This document shows positions 9,159 through 17,381 of a stretch of DNA of 64,000 nucleotides, piece by piece. Position 1 is the stretch's first letter, and the number at the start of each line of letters is the position of its first letter. The stretch is taken from NCBI RefSeq assembly GCF_016612995.1, contig NZ_JAEOAH010000028.1, positions 1-64,000 on the forward strand, read 5' to 3'. The DNA comes from Viridibacillus soli. GTDB lineage: Bacteria > Bacillota > Bacilli > Bacillales_A > Planococcaceae. The notes under the pieces are model-generated. The model ran no database searches. It saw nothing but the letters and a program-made list of their open reading frames with translations, and had not been told where the DNA came from. A program made the translations under genes and the position numbers.

Positions 9159-9980
9159 ATGGTTAAACTCGAACAATCGATGGATATTTTAAAGCATAAC
9201 GATGTACATTTGGCGAATAGTACTATTGGGCTTGGACGAACGAAAATGAATGTGTTTAGTTTTGCAGTAGATGGCGTATTGATTGATACGGGGGCAAAAT
9301 CTTTATTTACTTCATTTCGACCTTTTTTCGAACAAGCCGATTTTGAACAAGTAATGATTACGCATTTTCATGAAGATCATACGGGCTGTGCGGCATGGAT
9401 TCAGTCACAGAGAGACGTTCCTTTCTACATTCATAAAGACTCCGTTGTGCGGTGTAGTGAAGAATTCGTCTACCCAAAATATCGTCAATTCCTTTGGGGG
9501 CAATGTGAACCGTTTCAAGCTGAGGCAATTGGTGAGACGTTCCAATCTAGAAATGCAACATGGGATGTCATTGCAACACCAGGGCATACACAGGATCATT
9601 TAGCATTCCTTAATCGTGAAACAGGTGCATTATTTACAGGCGATTTATTTATTCATCCGAAAACAAAAATTATATTAGCAGAAGAGAATATCGTCGATAC
9701 GCTTAATTCGTTACGAAAAATAGAAACTTACGATTTTAACGATATGTATTGTTGCCACGCAGGCTATGTACAAAATGGCCACAAGCAAGTAAAAGAAAAG
9801 ATGGAGTACTTAGAAGAGTTACAAGGGGAAGTTGTAGATTTGCACCTGACAGGGATGTCGGTTGAAGAAATTACGGCACAACTATTCCCAAAATCCTATC
9901 CAATCGTTGAGATTTCCGATGGTGAATGGTCAGCCATTCATATTGTTAGAGGATTTGTGGAAGGAAGAGGGCAAAACTAG
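9159..9980 (+). CDS. MBL-fold metallohydrolase
   Basis: The 273-residue metallo-beta-lactamase-fold hydrolase carries the metal motif HFHEDH (H69, H71, D73, H74). Further ligands are in TPGHTQDH and in FTGDLFIH, where the Asp bridges two metals. It resembles the glyoxalase II or broad MBL group rather than true beta-lactamases. The C-terminal 60 residues form a helical extension. AAAGGAGAG precedes the ATG by 8 bases. It is monocistronic, between two terminators. The substrate cannot be inferred. Confidence 0.82.
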   Translation: MVKLEQSMDILKHNDVHLANSTIGLGRTKMNVFSFAVDGVLIDTGAKSLFTSFRPFFEQADFEQVMITHFHEDHTGCAAWIQSQRDVPFYIHKDSVVRCSEEFVYPKYRQFLWGQCEPFQAEAIGETFQSRNATWDVIATPGHTQDHLAFLNRETGALFTGDLFIHPKTKIILAEENIVDTLNSLRKIETYDFNDMYCCHAGYVQNGHKQVKEKMEYLEELQGEVVDLHLTGMSVEEITAQLFPKSYPIVEISDGEWSAIHIVRGFVEGRGQN

Positions 9981-10045
9981 TGTTCAGATGTTCAGAAAAA
10001 TATTCCTTTCAATTTTGTGAAACAAATGCTTAGAACCCCAAAAAT

Positions 10046-10087
10046 AACCCTTGATTTTCTATTTAGCATAGAAAAATCAGGGGTTTT
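10046..10087. terminator. Terminator between convergent genes
   Basis: The arms ACCCTTGATTTTCTAT/ATAGAAAAATCAGGGGT carry one bulge and a short loop, followed by T residues. It lies between the MBL gene and the convergent sleL gene and may serve both. Confidence 0.7.
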
Positions 10088-10143
10088 AACTTTCATCTAA
10101 AATTTATTAATACTTAATACTTATGTTTTGATAGCTAGTTTAT

Positions 10144-11403
10144 TTAAATTACATGTCTTTTACTCAAAAATTCACTTATTAAATAGGCAGATTGAGGGAA
10201 CTCTAAGCCTAATTTCCACGCACCAATTCCTAATAAACCGTAATCAACGACCGCTTGGAGTTTTTGAGCACGAGCTCTTGCATCTTCGAACCATACGACA
10301 TGTCTATTACCAGCTTCCCAATATTCAAAATGAGGCTGTTGGTACTGAATTGAATATTGAATGGGCACTTGATGTCTCATAGCGGTTTCGACTGCAGATG
10401 CAACTGAAATAGCACGAGCACTGATGACCGTACCGTTACTTGCCATTGTCCAATCATAACCATACCTTGGTACACCAAGGATCACTTTTTTCCCACCCAT
10501 TGCATTTTTAGCATATTGGATCGTTTGTTTTACTTCTTCTATAGGCGCTACAGGTCCGGGTAAACTGCCCAAATGATGCCAGTCATAGGCCATGAGAAAG
10601 ACAAAGTCAGAAACAGCTCCAATACCTCGATAATCATATCCTTTCATCCAAGGGATAGAATCGCTTGTTTTCGCAGGTAAGGCAACCGATGTAGTATATC
10701 CTTCTGGCTTTAACTGTTCTCTTACCAAACGGATGAAAGTCGTATAATTATCTCGATCCTGTTCTTCTAATCCTTCAAAATCAATATTCGCCCCAGCATA
10801 ATTTTTGTTTTTGACCAAATTATATATATTATTAACGGCTCGCTGTCTTAAATTCGGGTCACTTATAATGCGCCTTGCTAACTCCACACTGAATCCAGTA
10901 TCCGTTAGGTTTGTTATGACAGCGATCGGGGCAACTTGATTCTGCCTAATTAACGAGCTAAGATTCTTATCATTTAAAGTACTTAAACTACCATCATTCA
11001 AAATGTGATATTCAAAAACACCATAATAGGAATTAATAAAAGCAAACCTTTGGATAAGGTCTTTATCTCGCGCAGGTGTGGAAGGCGTTAAATAACTAAA
11101 GTTTTCTGTTTCATACTTTACCCTTGGAGGCAGATATAAACGCATGCCAATTGTTAATACATCGGAATGTAAGCCATTAATAACTCGAATTGTTTCTACA
11201 GGGACCAAAGCCATTTGACCAATTGTATATAGAGAATCTCCAGGTTGAACAATATACACGTTTGTTGGTATTAGTAAATCTTGGCCAGGCACTAAGTTTT
11301 GCGTTTTTAAGCCATTTGTAATCCGTATACTATCTATATTAACTTGATACTTTGTTGCCACGGAAAATAAAGAATCTCCCGTTTTAACTACATATATAAA
11401 CAA
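10144..11403 (-). CDS. sleL: Spore cortex fragment-lytic enzyme, LysM-LysM-GH18
   Basis: This 419-residue glycosidase has two LysM domains (2-46 and 48-92) and a glycoside hydrolase family 18 barrel. The architecture is that of SleL/YaaH, an N-acetylglucosaminidase that degrades cortex fragments during germination. The catalytic DxE is visible as D208 and E210 in GANIDFEGL. There is no signal peptide, as expected for a protein made in the mother cell and placed on the forespore. The ATG is preceded by an AGAGGTGAATC ribosome site. The gene confirms a spore-forming host. Confidence 0.88.
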   Translation of the reverse strand: MFIYVVKTGDSLFSVATKYQVNIDSIRITNGLKTQNLVPGQDLLIPTNVYIVQPGDSLYTIGQMALVPVETIRVINGLHSDVLTIGMRLYLPPRVKYETENFSYLTPSTPARDKDLIQRFAFINSYYGVFEYHILNDGSLSTLNDKNLSSLIRQNQVAPIAVITNLTDTGFSVELARRIISDPNLRQRAVNNIYNLVKNKNYAGANIDFEGLEEQDRDNYTTFIRLVREQLKPEGYTTSVALPAKTSDSIPWMKGYDYRGIGAVSDFVFLMAYDWHHLGSLPGPVAPIEEVKQTIQYAKNAMGGKKVILGVPRYGYDWTMASNGTVISARAISVASAVETAMRHQVPIQYSIQYQQPHFEYWEAGNRHVVWFEDARARAQKLQAVVDYGLLGIGAWKLGLEFPQSAYLISEFLSKRHVI

Positions 11404-11654
11404 TGATTCACCTCTGTTTGCCTATAATATTTAATCTTTCATTATATGCGATACTGAGATTTAATGTGATATACACGTTGTGATTGAAGGGAAAATTGAC
11501 TTGAATTTAGATAATAAAGTGTCGTATAGGGAGTTTTATATACGTTTTTAAATTGGATTATAATTTTTCAATAAAATGTATGATAAATGACTAACAAGCT
11601 ATACTATGTAAGATTTCGCTTACGAGATCCAACATGAACAGGAGGCGGAAAACA

Positions 11655-11813
11655 ATGAGTAGGCCGGAACATTTAGATCCAAAATCTCAGCAAATCCACC
11701 ACAACTGGGCAAGAGATAAGCGTCAAAAATCTCAAGTGAACGGAAAGACAGAGGTTACTTTGCATAACAGACTCTTGAGAACTGAAGCAAAATCTCGACA
11801 GTCTCAGCTATAA
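11655..11813 (+). CDS. ypzG: Small YpzG-like protein
   Basis: The 52-residue basic protein is preceded by a strong AGGAGGCGG site. The pattern LDPKSQQIHHNWARDKRQKSQVNG resembles the YpzG family of small Bacillus proteins (recalled by pattern, not searched). Its function is unknown. A terminator follows 26 bases after the stop, so it is a single-gene unit. It is too short for standard gene callers. Confidence 0.65.
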   Translation: MSRPEHLDPKSQQIHHNWARDKRQKSQVNGKTEVTLHNRLLRTEAKSRQSQL

Positions 11814-11838
11814 CGATCATGAAGGATTAAGTGCAATC

Positions 11839-11867
11839 AAACCCGGAAATAAATTTCCGGGTTTTTT
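11839..11867 (+). terminator. Terminator of the ypzG-like gene
   Basis: The arms AACCCGGAAAT/ATTTCCGGGTT are followed by six T residues. Confidence 0.88.
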
Positions 11868-12038
11868 CGTGGGCAGACATAGGAGCTTTCGCATTTCTTT
11901 CTGTATAGCTACAGCTCCTTGCCCCTCATGATCACTTCAGACAGCTTTATATGCTTATCTAGGCTTACGTTTTATCATGGGCAATTGACACACTTTAGAG
12001 CCGAAATACATATGATTTGTATGAAGAGGTGGTGAAGT

Positions 12039-12860
12039 ATGAGGGACGAAAAAGTGACGAAAACTCACAATCCCATCGAATTTGAACAACAAGAATGGAA
12101 GAAAAGACAATTAAAAGAACGAATGAAGCAGATGCTTACAATCGCTTCACCCATTTTTCTCTTGCTGTTATGGGAGTTTTTATCCCAAACCAATTTGCTT
12201 GATGCACGTTTCTTCCCGCCGCCCTCTGAAATCGTCAGTACATTCTTTACCATGGGAGTAAGTGGAGAATTATTTAGCCATATCGGGATTTCCTTATACA
12301 GAATTATTGCAGGCTTTTTCCTCGGGGTTATACCTGGTATTATCATTGGCCTGTTGATGGGGCTTTATTCTCCGGTTAGACACTTTGTTTCACCGATCGT
12401 AATGGCGCTTATGCCAATTCCTACGCTAGCCCTTTTACCAATCATTATTATTTTATTCGGTATTGGGGACTTTTCCAAAGTTGTGACGATTGCAGGAAGC
12501 GTCTTTTTCCCCGTCGTCATTAATACGACTGCAGGTGTCATTAATATTGACTCCATCTATTTAGATGTCGCAAAAAACTACGGAGCCAGCTCTAAGGACT
12601 TTTTCATTAAGATTGCATTCCCTGGAGCTTTACCAGTTATGATGGAAGGTATTCAAATGGGGCAGGCAATTGCGCTTCTAACGATTGTGGCAGCTGAAAT
12701 GATGGGAGCGACTTCAGGTATCGGTTATTTAATCTGGACCTCCTATAAAGCATTTATGCTGAAAGAAATGTTTGTCGGGCTTATACTCATCTCATTTTTC
12801 GGCTATTTATTTTCATTAATTCTTCGAGGGCTGCAGAAAAAGATTCTTCCTTGGAGGTGA
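12039..12860 (+). CDS. ABC importer permease (SsuC/TauC/ThiX-like)
   Basis: This 273-residue inner-membrane permease of the BPD_transp_1 family has about six transmembrane segments. The EAA-loop region lies around DVAKNYGASSKDFFIKIAFPGALP, the contact site for the ATPase. It matches permeases for sulfonates, nitrate or thiamine-precursor pyrimidines. GAGGTGGTG precedes the ATG. The ATPase gene follows after 4 bases and then the binding protein. No riboswitch is recognisable in 11868-12038, so the substrate stays open. Confidence 0.85.
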   Translation: MRDEKVTKTHNPIEFEQQEWKKRQLKERMKQMLTIASPIFLLLLWEFLSQTNLLDARFFPPPSEIVSTFFTMGVSGELFSHIGISLYRIIAGFFLGVIPGIIIGLLMGLYSPVRHFVSPIVMALMPIPTLALLPIIIILFGIGDFSKVVTIAGSVFFPVVINTTAGVINIDSIYLDVAKNYGASSKDFFIKIAFPGALPVMMEGIQMGQAIALLTIVAAEMMGATSGIGYLIWTSYKAFMLKEMFVGLILISFFGYLFSLILRGLQKKILPWR

Positions 12861-12864
12861 GGTA

Positions 12865-13644
12865 ATGCAAGGGGATACGAAAATCTCAATTCAAAATGTA
12901 ACGAAAGTTTTTTACAAAAAGAATAGTAGTGTTACGACTTTGGATCAAATCTCCTTAGATATTTCAGAAGGTGAATTTGTCTGTCTCGTCGGTCCGAGTG
13001 GTTGTGGAAAAACAACATTACTAAGGATTTTAGCAGGACTTGAAACGACGAGTGTCGGAGAATTTATGATTGCCGAAGGGAAGGAAAACCGACCACTACA
13101 GTCCATGGTTTTCCAAGAAAGAGGGGTTATTCCTTGGTTAACCGTTGAAGAAAACGTTGCTTTTGGTCTGAAAATGAGACATTTACCTACTAAGCAGATC
13201 AAAGAGCGCACATCTTACTATTTGAAAAAAGTCGGCCTTGAAAAGTTTTCATCCCTTTATCCTAAAGAGCTATCTGGAGGTATGAAGCAACGTGTTAGCA
13301 TTGCACGTGCATTTGCCAACGATCCCGAAATATTGTTGATGGATGAACCTTTTGCTGCACTTGATGAGCAAAATAAATTTATCCTTCAAGAAGAATTACT
13401 CTCGATTTGGGAAGAAACAAAGAAAACAGTGCTCTTTATTACGCATAGCATTGATGAAGCACTACTTCTGAGTGACCGAATCTTATTAATGAGCTCGCAA
13501 CCTGGCAGAATTATTAAGGAAATAAAAAATGATTTGCCACGGCCGAGAAATATAGAGCAAATTCGTGCAAATCAGCAAACAGCAGGACATTTTTTAGACA
13601 TTTGGAAGCATCTTCAAGATGAAGTGCAAAAGTCAAGAAAGTAA
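12865..13644 (+). CDS. ABC importer ATPase (SsuB/TauB/ThiZ-like)
   Basis: The 259-residue nucleotide-binding subunit shows Walker A GPSGCGKTTLL, Q-loop QERGVIPW, signature LSGGMKQRVSIARAF, Walker B ILLMDEPFAALDE and the switch His in FITHSIDEAL. It fits the nitrate/sulfonate/taurine importer branch and would couple ATP hydrolysis to the upstream permease. The GGAGGTGAGG ribosome site overlaps the end of the permease gene, which suggests coupled translation. The binding-protein gene begins 25 bases past the stop. Confidence 0.9.
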   Translation: MQGDTKISIQNVTKVFYKKNSSVTTLDQISLDISEGEFVCLVGPSGCGKTTLLRILAGLETTSVGEFMIAEGKENRPLQSMVFQERGVIPWLTVEENVAFGLKMRHLPTKQIKERTSYYLKKVGLEKFSSLYPKELSGGMKQRVSIARAFANDPEILLMDEPFAALDEQNKFILQEELLSIWEETKKTVLFITHSIDEALLLSDRILLMSSQPGRIIKEIKNDLPRPRNIEQIRANQQTAGHFLDIWKHLQDEVQKSRK

Positions 13645-13669
13645 TGGGCTTAAACAGAGGGGGATTATC

Positions 13670-14773
13670 ATGGGGAAATGGTTGAAACGAGGATTATTTA
13701 TTCCATTTATACTACTTACGATGTTCGTTATAGGTTGTACGGATAAAGAATCTGGAAATACAGGTACTACAGGAAGTACAGATAATAACGAAGTAAGTAA
13801 GGATAATCCTTCCGGAGATTTAGCGCCGTTAAGTAAAACTACAAAAGTTGTCATTGCGGAGGACGGGGCAGCATCTGGAGCAGGTTTTTATATTGCCAAG
13901 GAGAAAGGCTACTTTAAAGATTATAATATCGAAGTAGAATTCGCTCAATTTGCAAACAGTGATGATATGCTACCTGCACTTGCTGCTGGTGAAGTCGATA
14001 TTGCAGGGGGGATATCGACAGCATCATTCTTTAATGCGATTGCTCAAGGAATTGACGTCAAAATTGTTGCAGATAAAGGTCATAATGTACCAGGAAAATC
14101 GTATTTTACATTCGTTATTAGTAATCACATGAAGGATAAAATTAAAGAGTACAAAGACTTCAAAGGTAAAAAGGTTGCCGTCTCTGGAGAAAACTCGATT
14201 GACGGATTCATCTATAAAAGCATGCTTAAACACGCAGGATTGAAAGATGATGAAGTAGAGTTTGTCTTAATGCCTGATTTCGGAAGCATGCTAGGTGCAC
14301 TTGAAAATGGTTCGATTGATGCTGCACTAAGCATTGAACCATTAATCACAAAAGGCATCGAAGCCGGCATCCTATCTCGCTTTGGCGATGCTACAGACTT
14401 TGCTCCAGATTCTCAAATTGCGTTAGTTTTAGCTTCTCCTAAATTTATGAAGGACGAACAAGATGTGTCACTACGATTCATGCTTGCCTATTTAAAGGGT
14501 GTACGCGACTATAACGATGCCTTTATAGATGGCAAAGGAAAAGATGAAATCATAAACATCATGACAAAACACACAGCATTAAAAGATGCTGCCTTATGGG
14601 AGAAAGTATTCGTAACAGGTCTTGATCCGAATGGTAAAATGCGCATAGACGACATTCATGCTCAATACGATATGTACAAAGCTAATGGTGCAACACAAGG
14701 CGAATTCGACTTTGACAAAGCAATCGACACGTCAATCACAGAAAAAGCCGTCAAAATTCTTGGTGAATATTGA
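13670..14773 (+). CDS. ABC importer substrate-binding lipoprotein (SsuA/NMT1-like)
   Basis: The 367-residue lipoprotein has an N-terminal signal and lipobox VIGC, a Gly/Thr/Ser/Asn-rich linker, then an NMT1/SsuA-like bilobed domain (SGAGFYIAKEKGYFKDYNIE, AGEVDIAGG, SIDAALSIEPLI). It captures the solute for the permease and ATPase encoded just upstream. ATG 13670 is chosen over the upstream in-frame ATG because AGAGGGGGA precedes it and it starts a proper signal peptide. A 50-bp decayed copy of part of this gene lies at 16185-16238. Confidence 0.88.
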   Translation: MGKWLKRGLFIPFILLTMFVIGCTDKESGNTGTTGSTDNNEVSKDNPSGDLAPLSKTTKVVIAEDGAASGAGFYIAKEKGYFKDYNIEVEFAQFANSDDMLPALAAGEVDIAGGISTASFFNAIAQGIDVKIVADKGHNVPGKSYFTFVISNHMKDKIKEYKDFKGKKVAVSGENSIDGFIYKSMLKHAGLKDDEVEFVLMPDFGSMLGALENGSIDAALSIEPLITKGIEAGILSRFGDATDFAPDSQIALVLASPKFMKDEQDVSLRFMLAYLKGVRDYNDAFIDGKGKDEIINIMTKHTALKDAALWEKVFVTGLDPNGKMRIDDIHAQYDMYKANGATQGEFDFDKAIDTSITEKAVKILGEY

Positions 14774-14884
14774 GTTTAAGATAAATATGGCTGTTACTAT
14801 ACTAAAGTGAAAACTTAATAAAAACATCTTCTTGTTGAAGTTTGGGTATGTATAATTATCCGGTTAACTTGGAGGTGTTTTTTT

Positions 14885-15022
14885 ATTTACACAAATCTTG
14901 GTGAGGAAGATGTGGACTTATGGTCTAACTTAACAGGCGGGGAAGTGATTGTTCTATTTGTTTCATTGCGTGAGATGAATTATAAAAGTAGACGCGAAGA
15001 GCTAATTAAAAAATTGATTTAG
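14885..15022 (+). CDS. Small 45-residue protein with an ATT start
   Basis: A GGAGGTG site (14871-14877) is followed 7 bases later by ATT and an open frame encoding IYTNLGEEDVDLWSNLTGGE and a charged C-terminus ending KSRREELIKKLI. No ATG, GTG or TTG lies in frame near the site. The sequence looks like a real acidic/amphipathic small protein rather than noise. Either ATT is the start codon, as for infC in some bacteria, or the start was lost by mutation. The function is unknown. The rest of 14774-15221 shows nothing firm. Confidence 0.5.
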   Translation: MYTNLGEEDVDLWSNLTGGEVIVLFVSLREMNYKSRREELIKKLI

Positions 15023-15221
15023 ATCCTTTTAAAAAAATGTAGAACTTATTCTAAAGGAAACCGAAAAAAGGTTGCGCTTATTTCTGCTTATTCATCTAAT
15101 GCGGTCCTTTATATTTATGTCGAACTGACGTCAGTCCTAAACCATTGATAGAAAGAGTTTTGTTCATTAAGAATAAAACATTCTATTACTGAGCACATTA
15201 GACTCTAGGAGGTGAACATCC

Positions 15222-15413
15222 ATGACTAAGAACAATAACCAAACAAAAAATGAAAAGAACCACAGCAATATCAATTTCAATAACTACAACAGCAATAACA
15301 ATAACCCCAACAACAACCTAAACGAAGAATTTGCTGCTGAATTTGATTCTAACGCAAAAAACAAAAACAATACTAACAAAAACAAGAATCAACAATCCAA
15401 CAAAAATAAATAA
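15222..15413 (+). CDS. sspE: Gamma-type small acid-soluble spore protein candidate
   Basis: The 63-residue protein is very rich in Asn, Lys and Gln. It contains one EEFAAEFDSN segment (about 35-44), which closely resembles the TEFASEF-type cleavage site of the germination protease GPR in gamma-type SASPs. Gamma SASPs are amino-acid stores in the spore core and normally have two or three such sites in Gln/Asn repeats, so this one is minimal. An AGGAGGTG site precedes the ATG. The composition alone would also allow an unrelated low-complexity protein. Confidence 0.68.
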   Translation: MTKNNNQTKNEKNHSNINFNNYNSNNNNPNNNLNEEFAAEFDSNAKNKNNTNKNKNQQSNKNK

Positions 15414-15537
15414 TAGCCAGTGAAGGTAAAAAGGTTGCTAAACGATGAAGATTGTTCGAGTAATTGTTTAGTGTCTTAGTCACCGACACAAATACTCTTC
15501 CACAAATGACACCGTTAGTTGAAGAAGGTTAAGTAGG

Positions 15538-15572
15538 AAGAGCCTGTTTGGATCCAAACAGGCTCTTTATCT
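15538..15572. terminator. Bidirectional terminator
   Basis: The near-perfect palindrome AGAGCCTGTTTGGATCC/AAACAGGCTCT is followed by T-rich sequence on the plus strand. It lies between the SASP candidate and the convergent NUDIX gene. Confidence 0.78.
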
Positions 15573-15574
15573 TT

Positions 15575-15997
15575 TTAAACTGTTATTAACTTATCCGCCA
15601 TTTTAATATTTCCCTTGAGATAGATAGGTAATGCAGCGTTATTTAGTATCTCCTGTGTAGACATCCAACATACATCATCTACTTCGTCAGGACACTTAGC
15701 ATACGCCTCGCCAGACTGATGGTCGCATAGAAAAACAATGTCTACTACATTTAAGCCTGAATCCGTTACAAAAAAAGAACTATTAACATATCTAAGATTT
15801 GAAACCTCGATACCAACTTCTTCATAGATTTCTCTTTTAAGTGTTCCTTCCAATATATCAGATGATGTTCCATCTTTTTCTACCTTACCGCCAACTAGAG
15901 ACAGTAAACCACCAGCATGTTCTTCTTTTTCACTACGTCTTATTAACAGCCATTTTCCATTTTGATAAATTGCACCTTCAACATTTACAATAAACAT
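15575..15997 (-). CDS. NUDIX hydrolase with an atypical Nudix box
   Basis: The 140-residue NUDIX-fold protein probably cleaves a nucleoside diphosphate-linked compound. The core REIYEEVGI (55-63) supplies the metal-binding glutamates. The conserved upstream glycine is in LVGGKVE (34-40), but the loop between them is longer than the usual box and Asp stands where the first box Glu is normally found. The N-terminal sheet (EGAIYQNGKWLLIRRS) and the later DIVFLCDH are typical. It is a single gene with GGAGGGG before the ATG. The substrate is unknown. Confidence 0.8.
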   Translation of the reverse strand: MFIVNVEGAIYQNGKWLLIRRSEKEEHAGGLLSLVGGKVEKDGTSSDILEGTLKREIYEEVGIEVSNLRYVNSSFFVTDSGLNVVDIVFLCDHQSGEAYAKCPDEVDDVCWMSTQEILNNAALPIYLKGNIKMADKLITV

Positions 15998-16122
15998 AAA
16001 TTCCCCTCCAAAATAAGTGTAAAATTAATATTCTATATCGTAGGAGTCTTTTCCTTGAAAGGAAAGGGTATACCTACTTTTAAAAATTGATATGATAATG
16101 ATGAATAAATTCTTAGAAGCAA

Positions 16123-16182
16123 AAAAATGCCCTTTTCACTTAAACCGAACACATATTCTTGGTGTATGAAAAGGGCATTTTC
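16123..16182. terminator. Long-loop hairpin
   Basis: The arms AAATGCCCTTTTCA/TGAAAAGGGCATTT, with a 26-base loop, are flanked by A and T runs. It lies in a 640-bp gene-poor interval (15998-16641). Confidence 0.65.
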
Positions 16183-16184
16183 TT

Positions 16185-16238
16185 ATATTACATTCGTTAT
16201 CAGTGCTCACGTGAAGGATTGAAAGATGATGAAGTATA
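16185..16238 (+). pseudogene. Scrap of an SsuA-like binding-protein gene
   Basis: The sequence TTACATTCGTTATCAGTGCT plus the following CACGTGAAGGAT matches 14105-14136 of the binding-protein gene with a few substitutions. It then runs directly into GGATTGAAAGATGATGAAGT, which matches 14238-14257. The intervening 100 bases are absent and the join is at a shared GGAT. It is therefore a decayed second copy with an internal deletion, not a gene. Confidence 0.7.
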
Positions 16239-16445
16239 AGAAGGCAGTTTCCAGATAGAAGTAACGCCAGAGGAACAATAACTTTCGCTTTTAAAAAAGG
16301 AGTAATCAAGCTCGTTATGAAGCAGCAGTAGGTTATAAAAAAACGAAACCATATCGATTATTTCATTATTAGTCAATAATTAATCAATAATACTTTAATT
16401 CATAGTGATTTGAATAAAATGTTGCACATAATAATTAATACTTTT

Positions 16446-16480
16446 AGACAGAATTACATTAATGTAATTCTGTCTTTTTA
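16446..16480. terminator. Hairpin terminator
   Basis: The perfect palindrome AGACAGAATTACATT/AATGTAATTCTGTCT is followed by T residues, with no obvious gene directly upstream. Confidence 0.75.
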
Positions 16481-16641
16481 GATAGGTAGAATTTTATATA
16501 ATTAATTATTTCGATTGAATAGTAGTTGGGATTTTCTGTTTGTTATATAATTTTTTTTAACACGTATATTTTAAACTAAAAGAATATTAAAGCGTAGATA
16601 AACTAGGAATAACACTTAACTTAATAAAGAGGTGATAGGCA

Positions 16642-16947
16642 TTGGAAATAATCAAAATATTTTTCTCTAGTAGTTTCTTTATAATTTTAGGCATTATTTT
16701 TTGGTTAAAACAGCCATTAGATTTTATTGCAGGATACGACGAAAAGAAAATATATAATGCTCAAAAATTAGCTCGTAATATTGGATCGGTTATTATCCTA
16801 TTTGGCGTTGAAATTGCTATCGTGATGATTTTAAATTTAAGTGGTTTTGAGATAGAATCAATGCTTATTGGAATCTTAGGTATAATAAGTATTATTTTAA
16901 TCTTACTATGTTATCTTGGAGATAGATTTAAATTCCATCAACAATAA
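16642..16947 (+). CDS. Small membrane protein, DUF3784-like
   Basis: The 101-residue protein has three predicted transmembrane segments (about 5-24, 48-66 and 74-94). A short cytoplasmic stretch GYDEKKIYNAQKLARNIGSV between the first two is the pattern of DUF3784-type proteins. The TTG start is chosen because AAAGAGGTGAT ends 8 bases upstream. The function is unknown. No partner gene is adjacent. Confidence 0.65.
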   Translation: MEIIKIFFSSSFFIILGIIFWLKQPLDFIAGYDEKKIYNAQKLARNIGSVIILFGVEIAIVMILNLSGFEIESMLIGILGIISIILILLCYLGDRFKFHQQ

Positions 16948-16953
16948 ATGGGG

Positions 16954-17127
16954 CTATTCTAAACTATTAGCTTTCCAAATTAATAGGGGAAGAGCGTATA
17001 TTATATTTAATATACGTTCTTTTTCAGATTGATTTGTAACCCACCGCTTTTGATTTTGAGCAACATATTGTTCTACTGCTATTAATCTATTCACTAACTC
17101 TTCCTTGCTAATTGTAAAATGGTTCAC
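16954..17127 (-). CDS. Possible small protein or gene fragment
   Basis: A 57-codon frame with GTG start reads NHFTISKEELVNRLIAVEQY, then a basic stretch, and ends LPLLIWKANSLE. The amino-acid make-up is protein-like (amphipathic helices, Trp residues). The ribosome site is weak, only AAAGG directly before the start, so it may be the tail of a decayed gene. Not recognised. Confidence 0.35.
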   Translation of the reverse strand: MNHFTISKEELVNRLIAVEQYVAQNQKRWVTNQSEKERILNIIYALPLLIWKANSLE

Positions 17128-17164
17128 CTTTTAATAAATTTGAACTAAATTTTTTGCCAAAATA

Positions 17165-17210
17165 AAAAATGTACATTACTAAAATTCAATTTAGTAATGT
17201 ACATTTTGTT
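17165..17210. terminator. Perfect hairpin terminator
   Basis: Arms of about 18 bases (AAAATGTACATTACTAAA and its complement) enclose a 5-base loop and are flanked by A and T runs. Confidence 0.75.
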
Positions 17211-17381
17211 TCTTTTCTTTATGTGTAAAACTCAGTATGTTATGGTTTCTTATTTTAGATATGCCTCTATCTACATCCTACCAAATTATGAAATATAAGT
17301 CTATTTCTTTTTGTTTTAGTATGTGAAAATAAAAGAGCGCAGAAATAGCATAACGTTATGCCTCAACCTTGGAGGTATTTA

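Noticed and set aside
9370-9603. Frames in the MBL gene on both strands
   Set aside because: Shadows of the conserved metallohydrolase.
11868-12038. Possible thiamine or other riboswitch before the SsuC-like permease
   Set aside because: No TPP, lysine, SAM or purine core motif could be matched; only AT-rich leader sequence is visible.
15222-15413. Treating the Asn-rich frame as low-complexity noise
   Set aside because: A strong AGGAGGTG site and a GPR-like EEFAAEFD segment favour a real spore protein.
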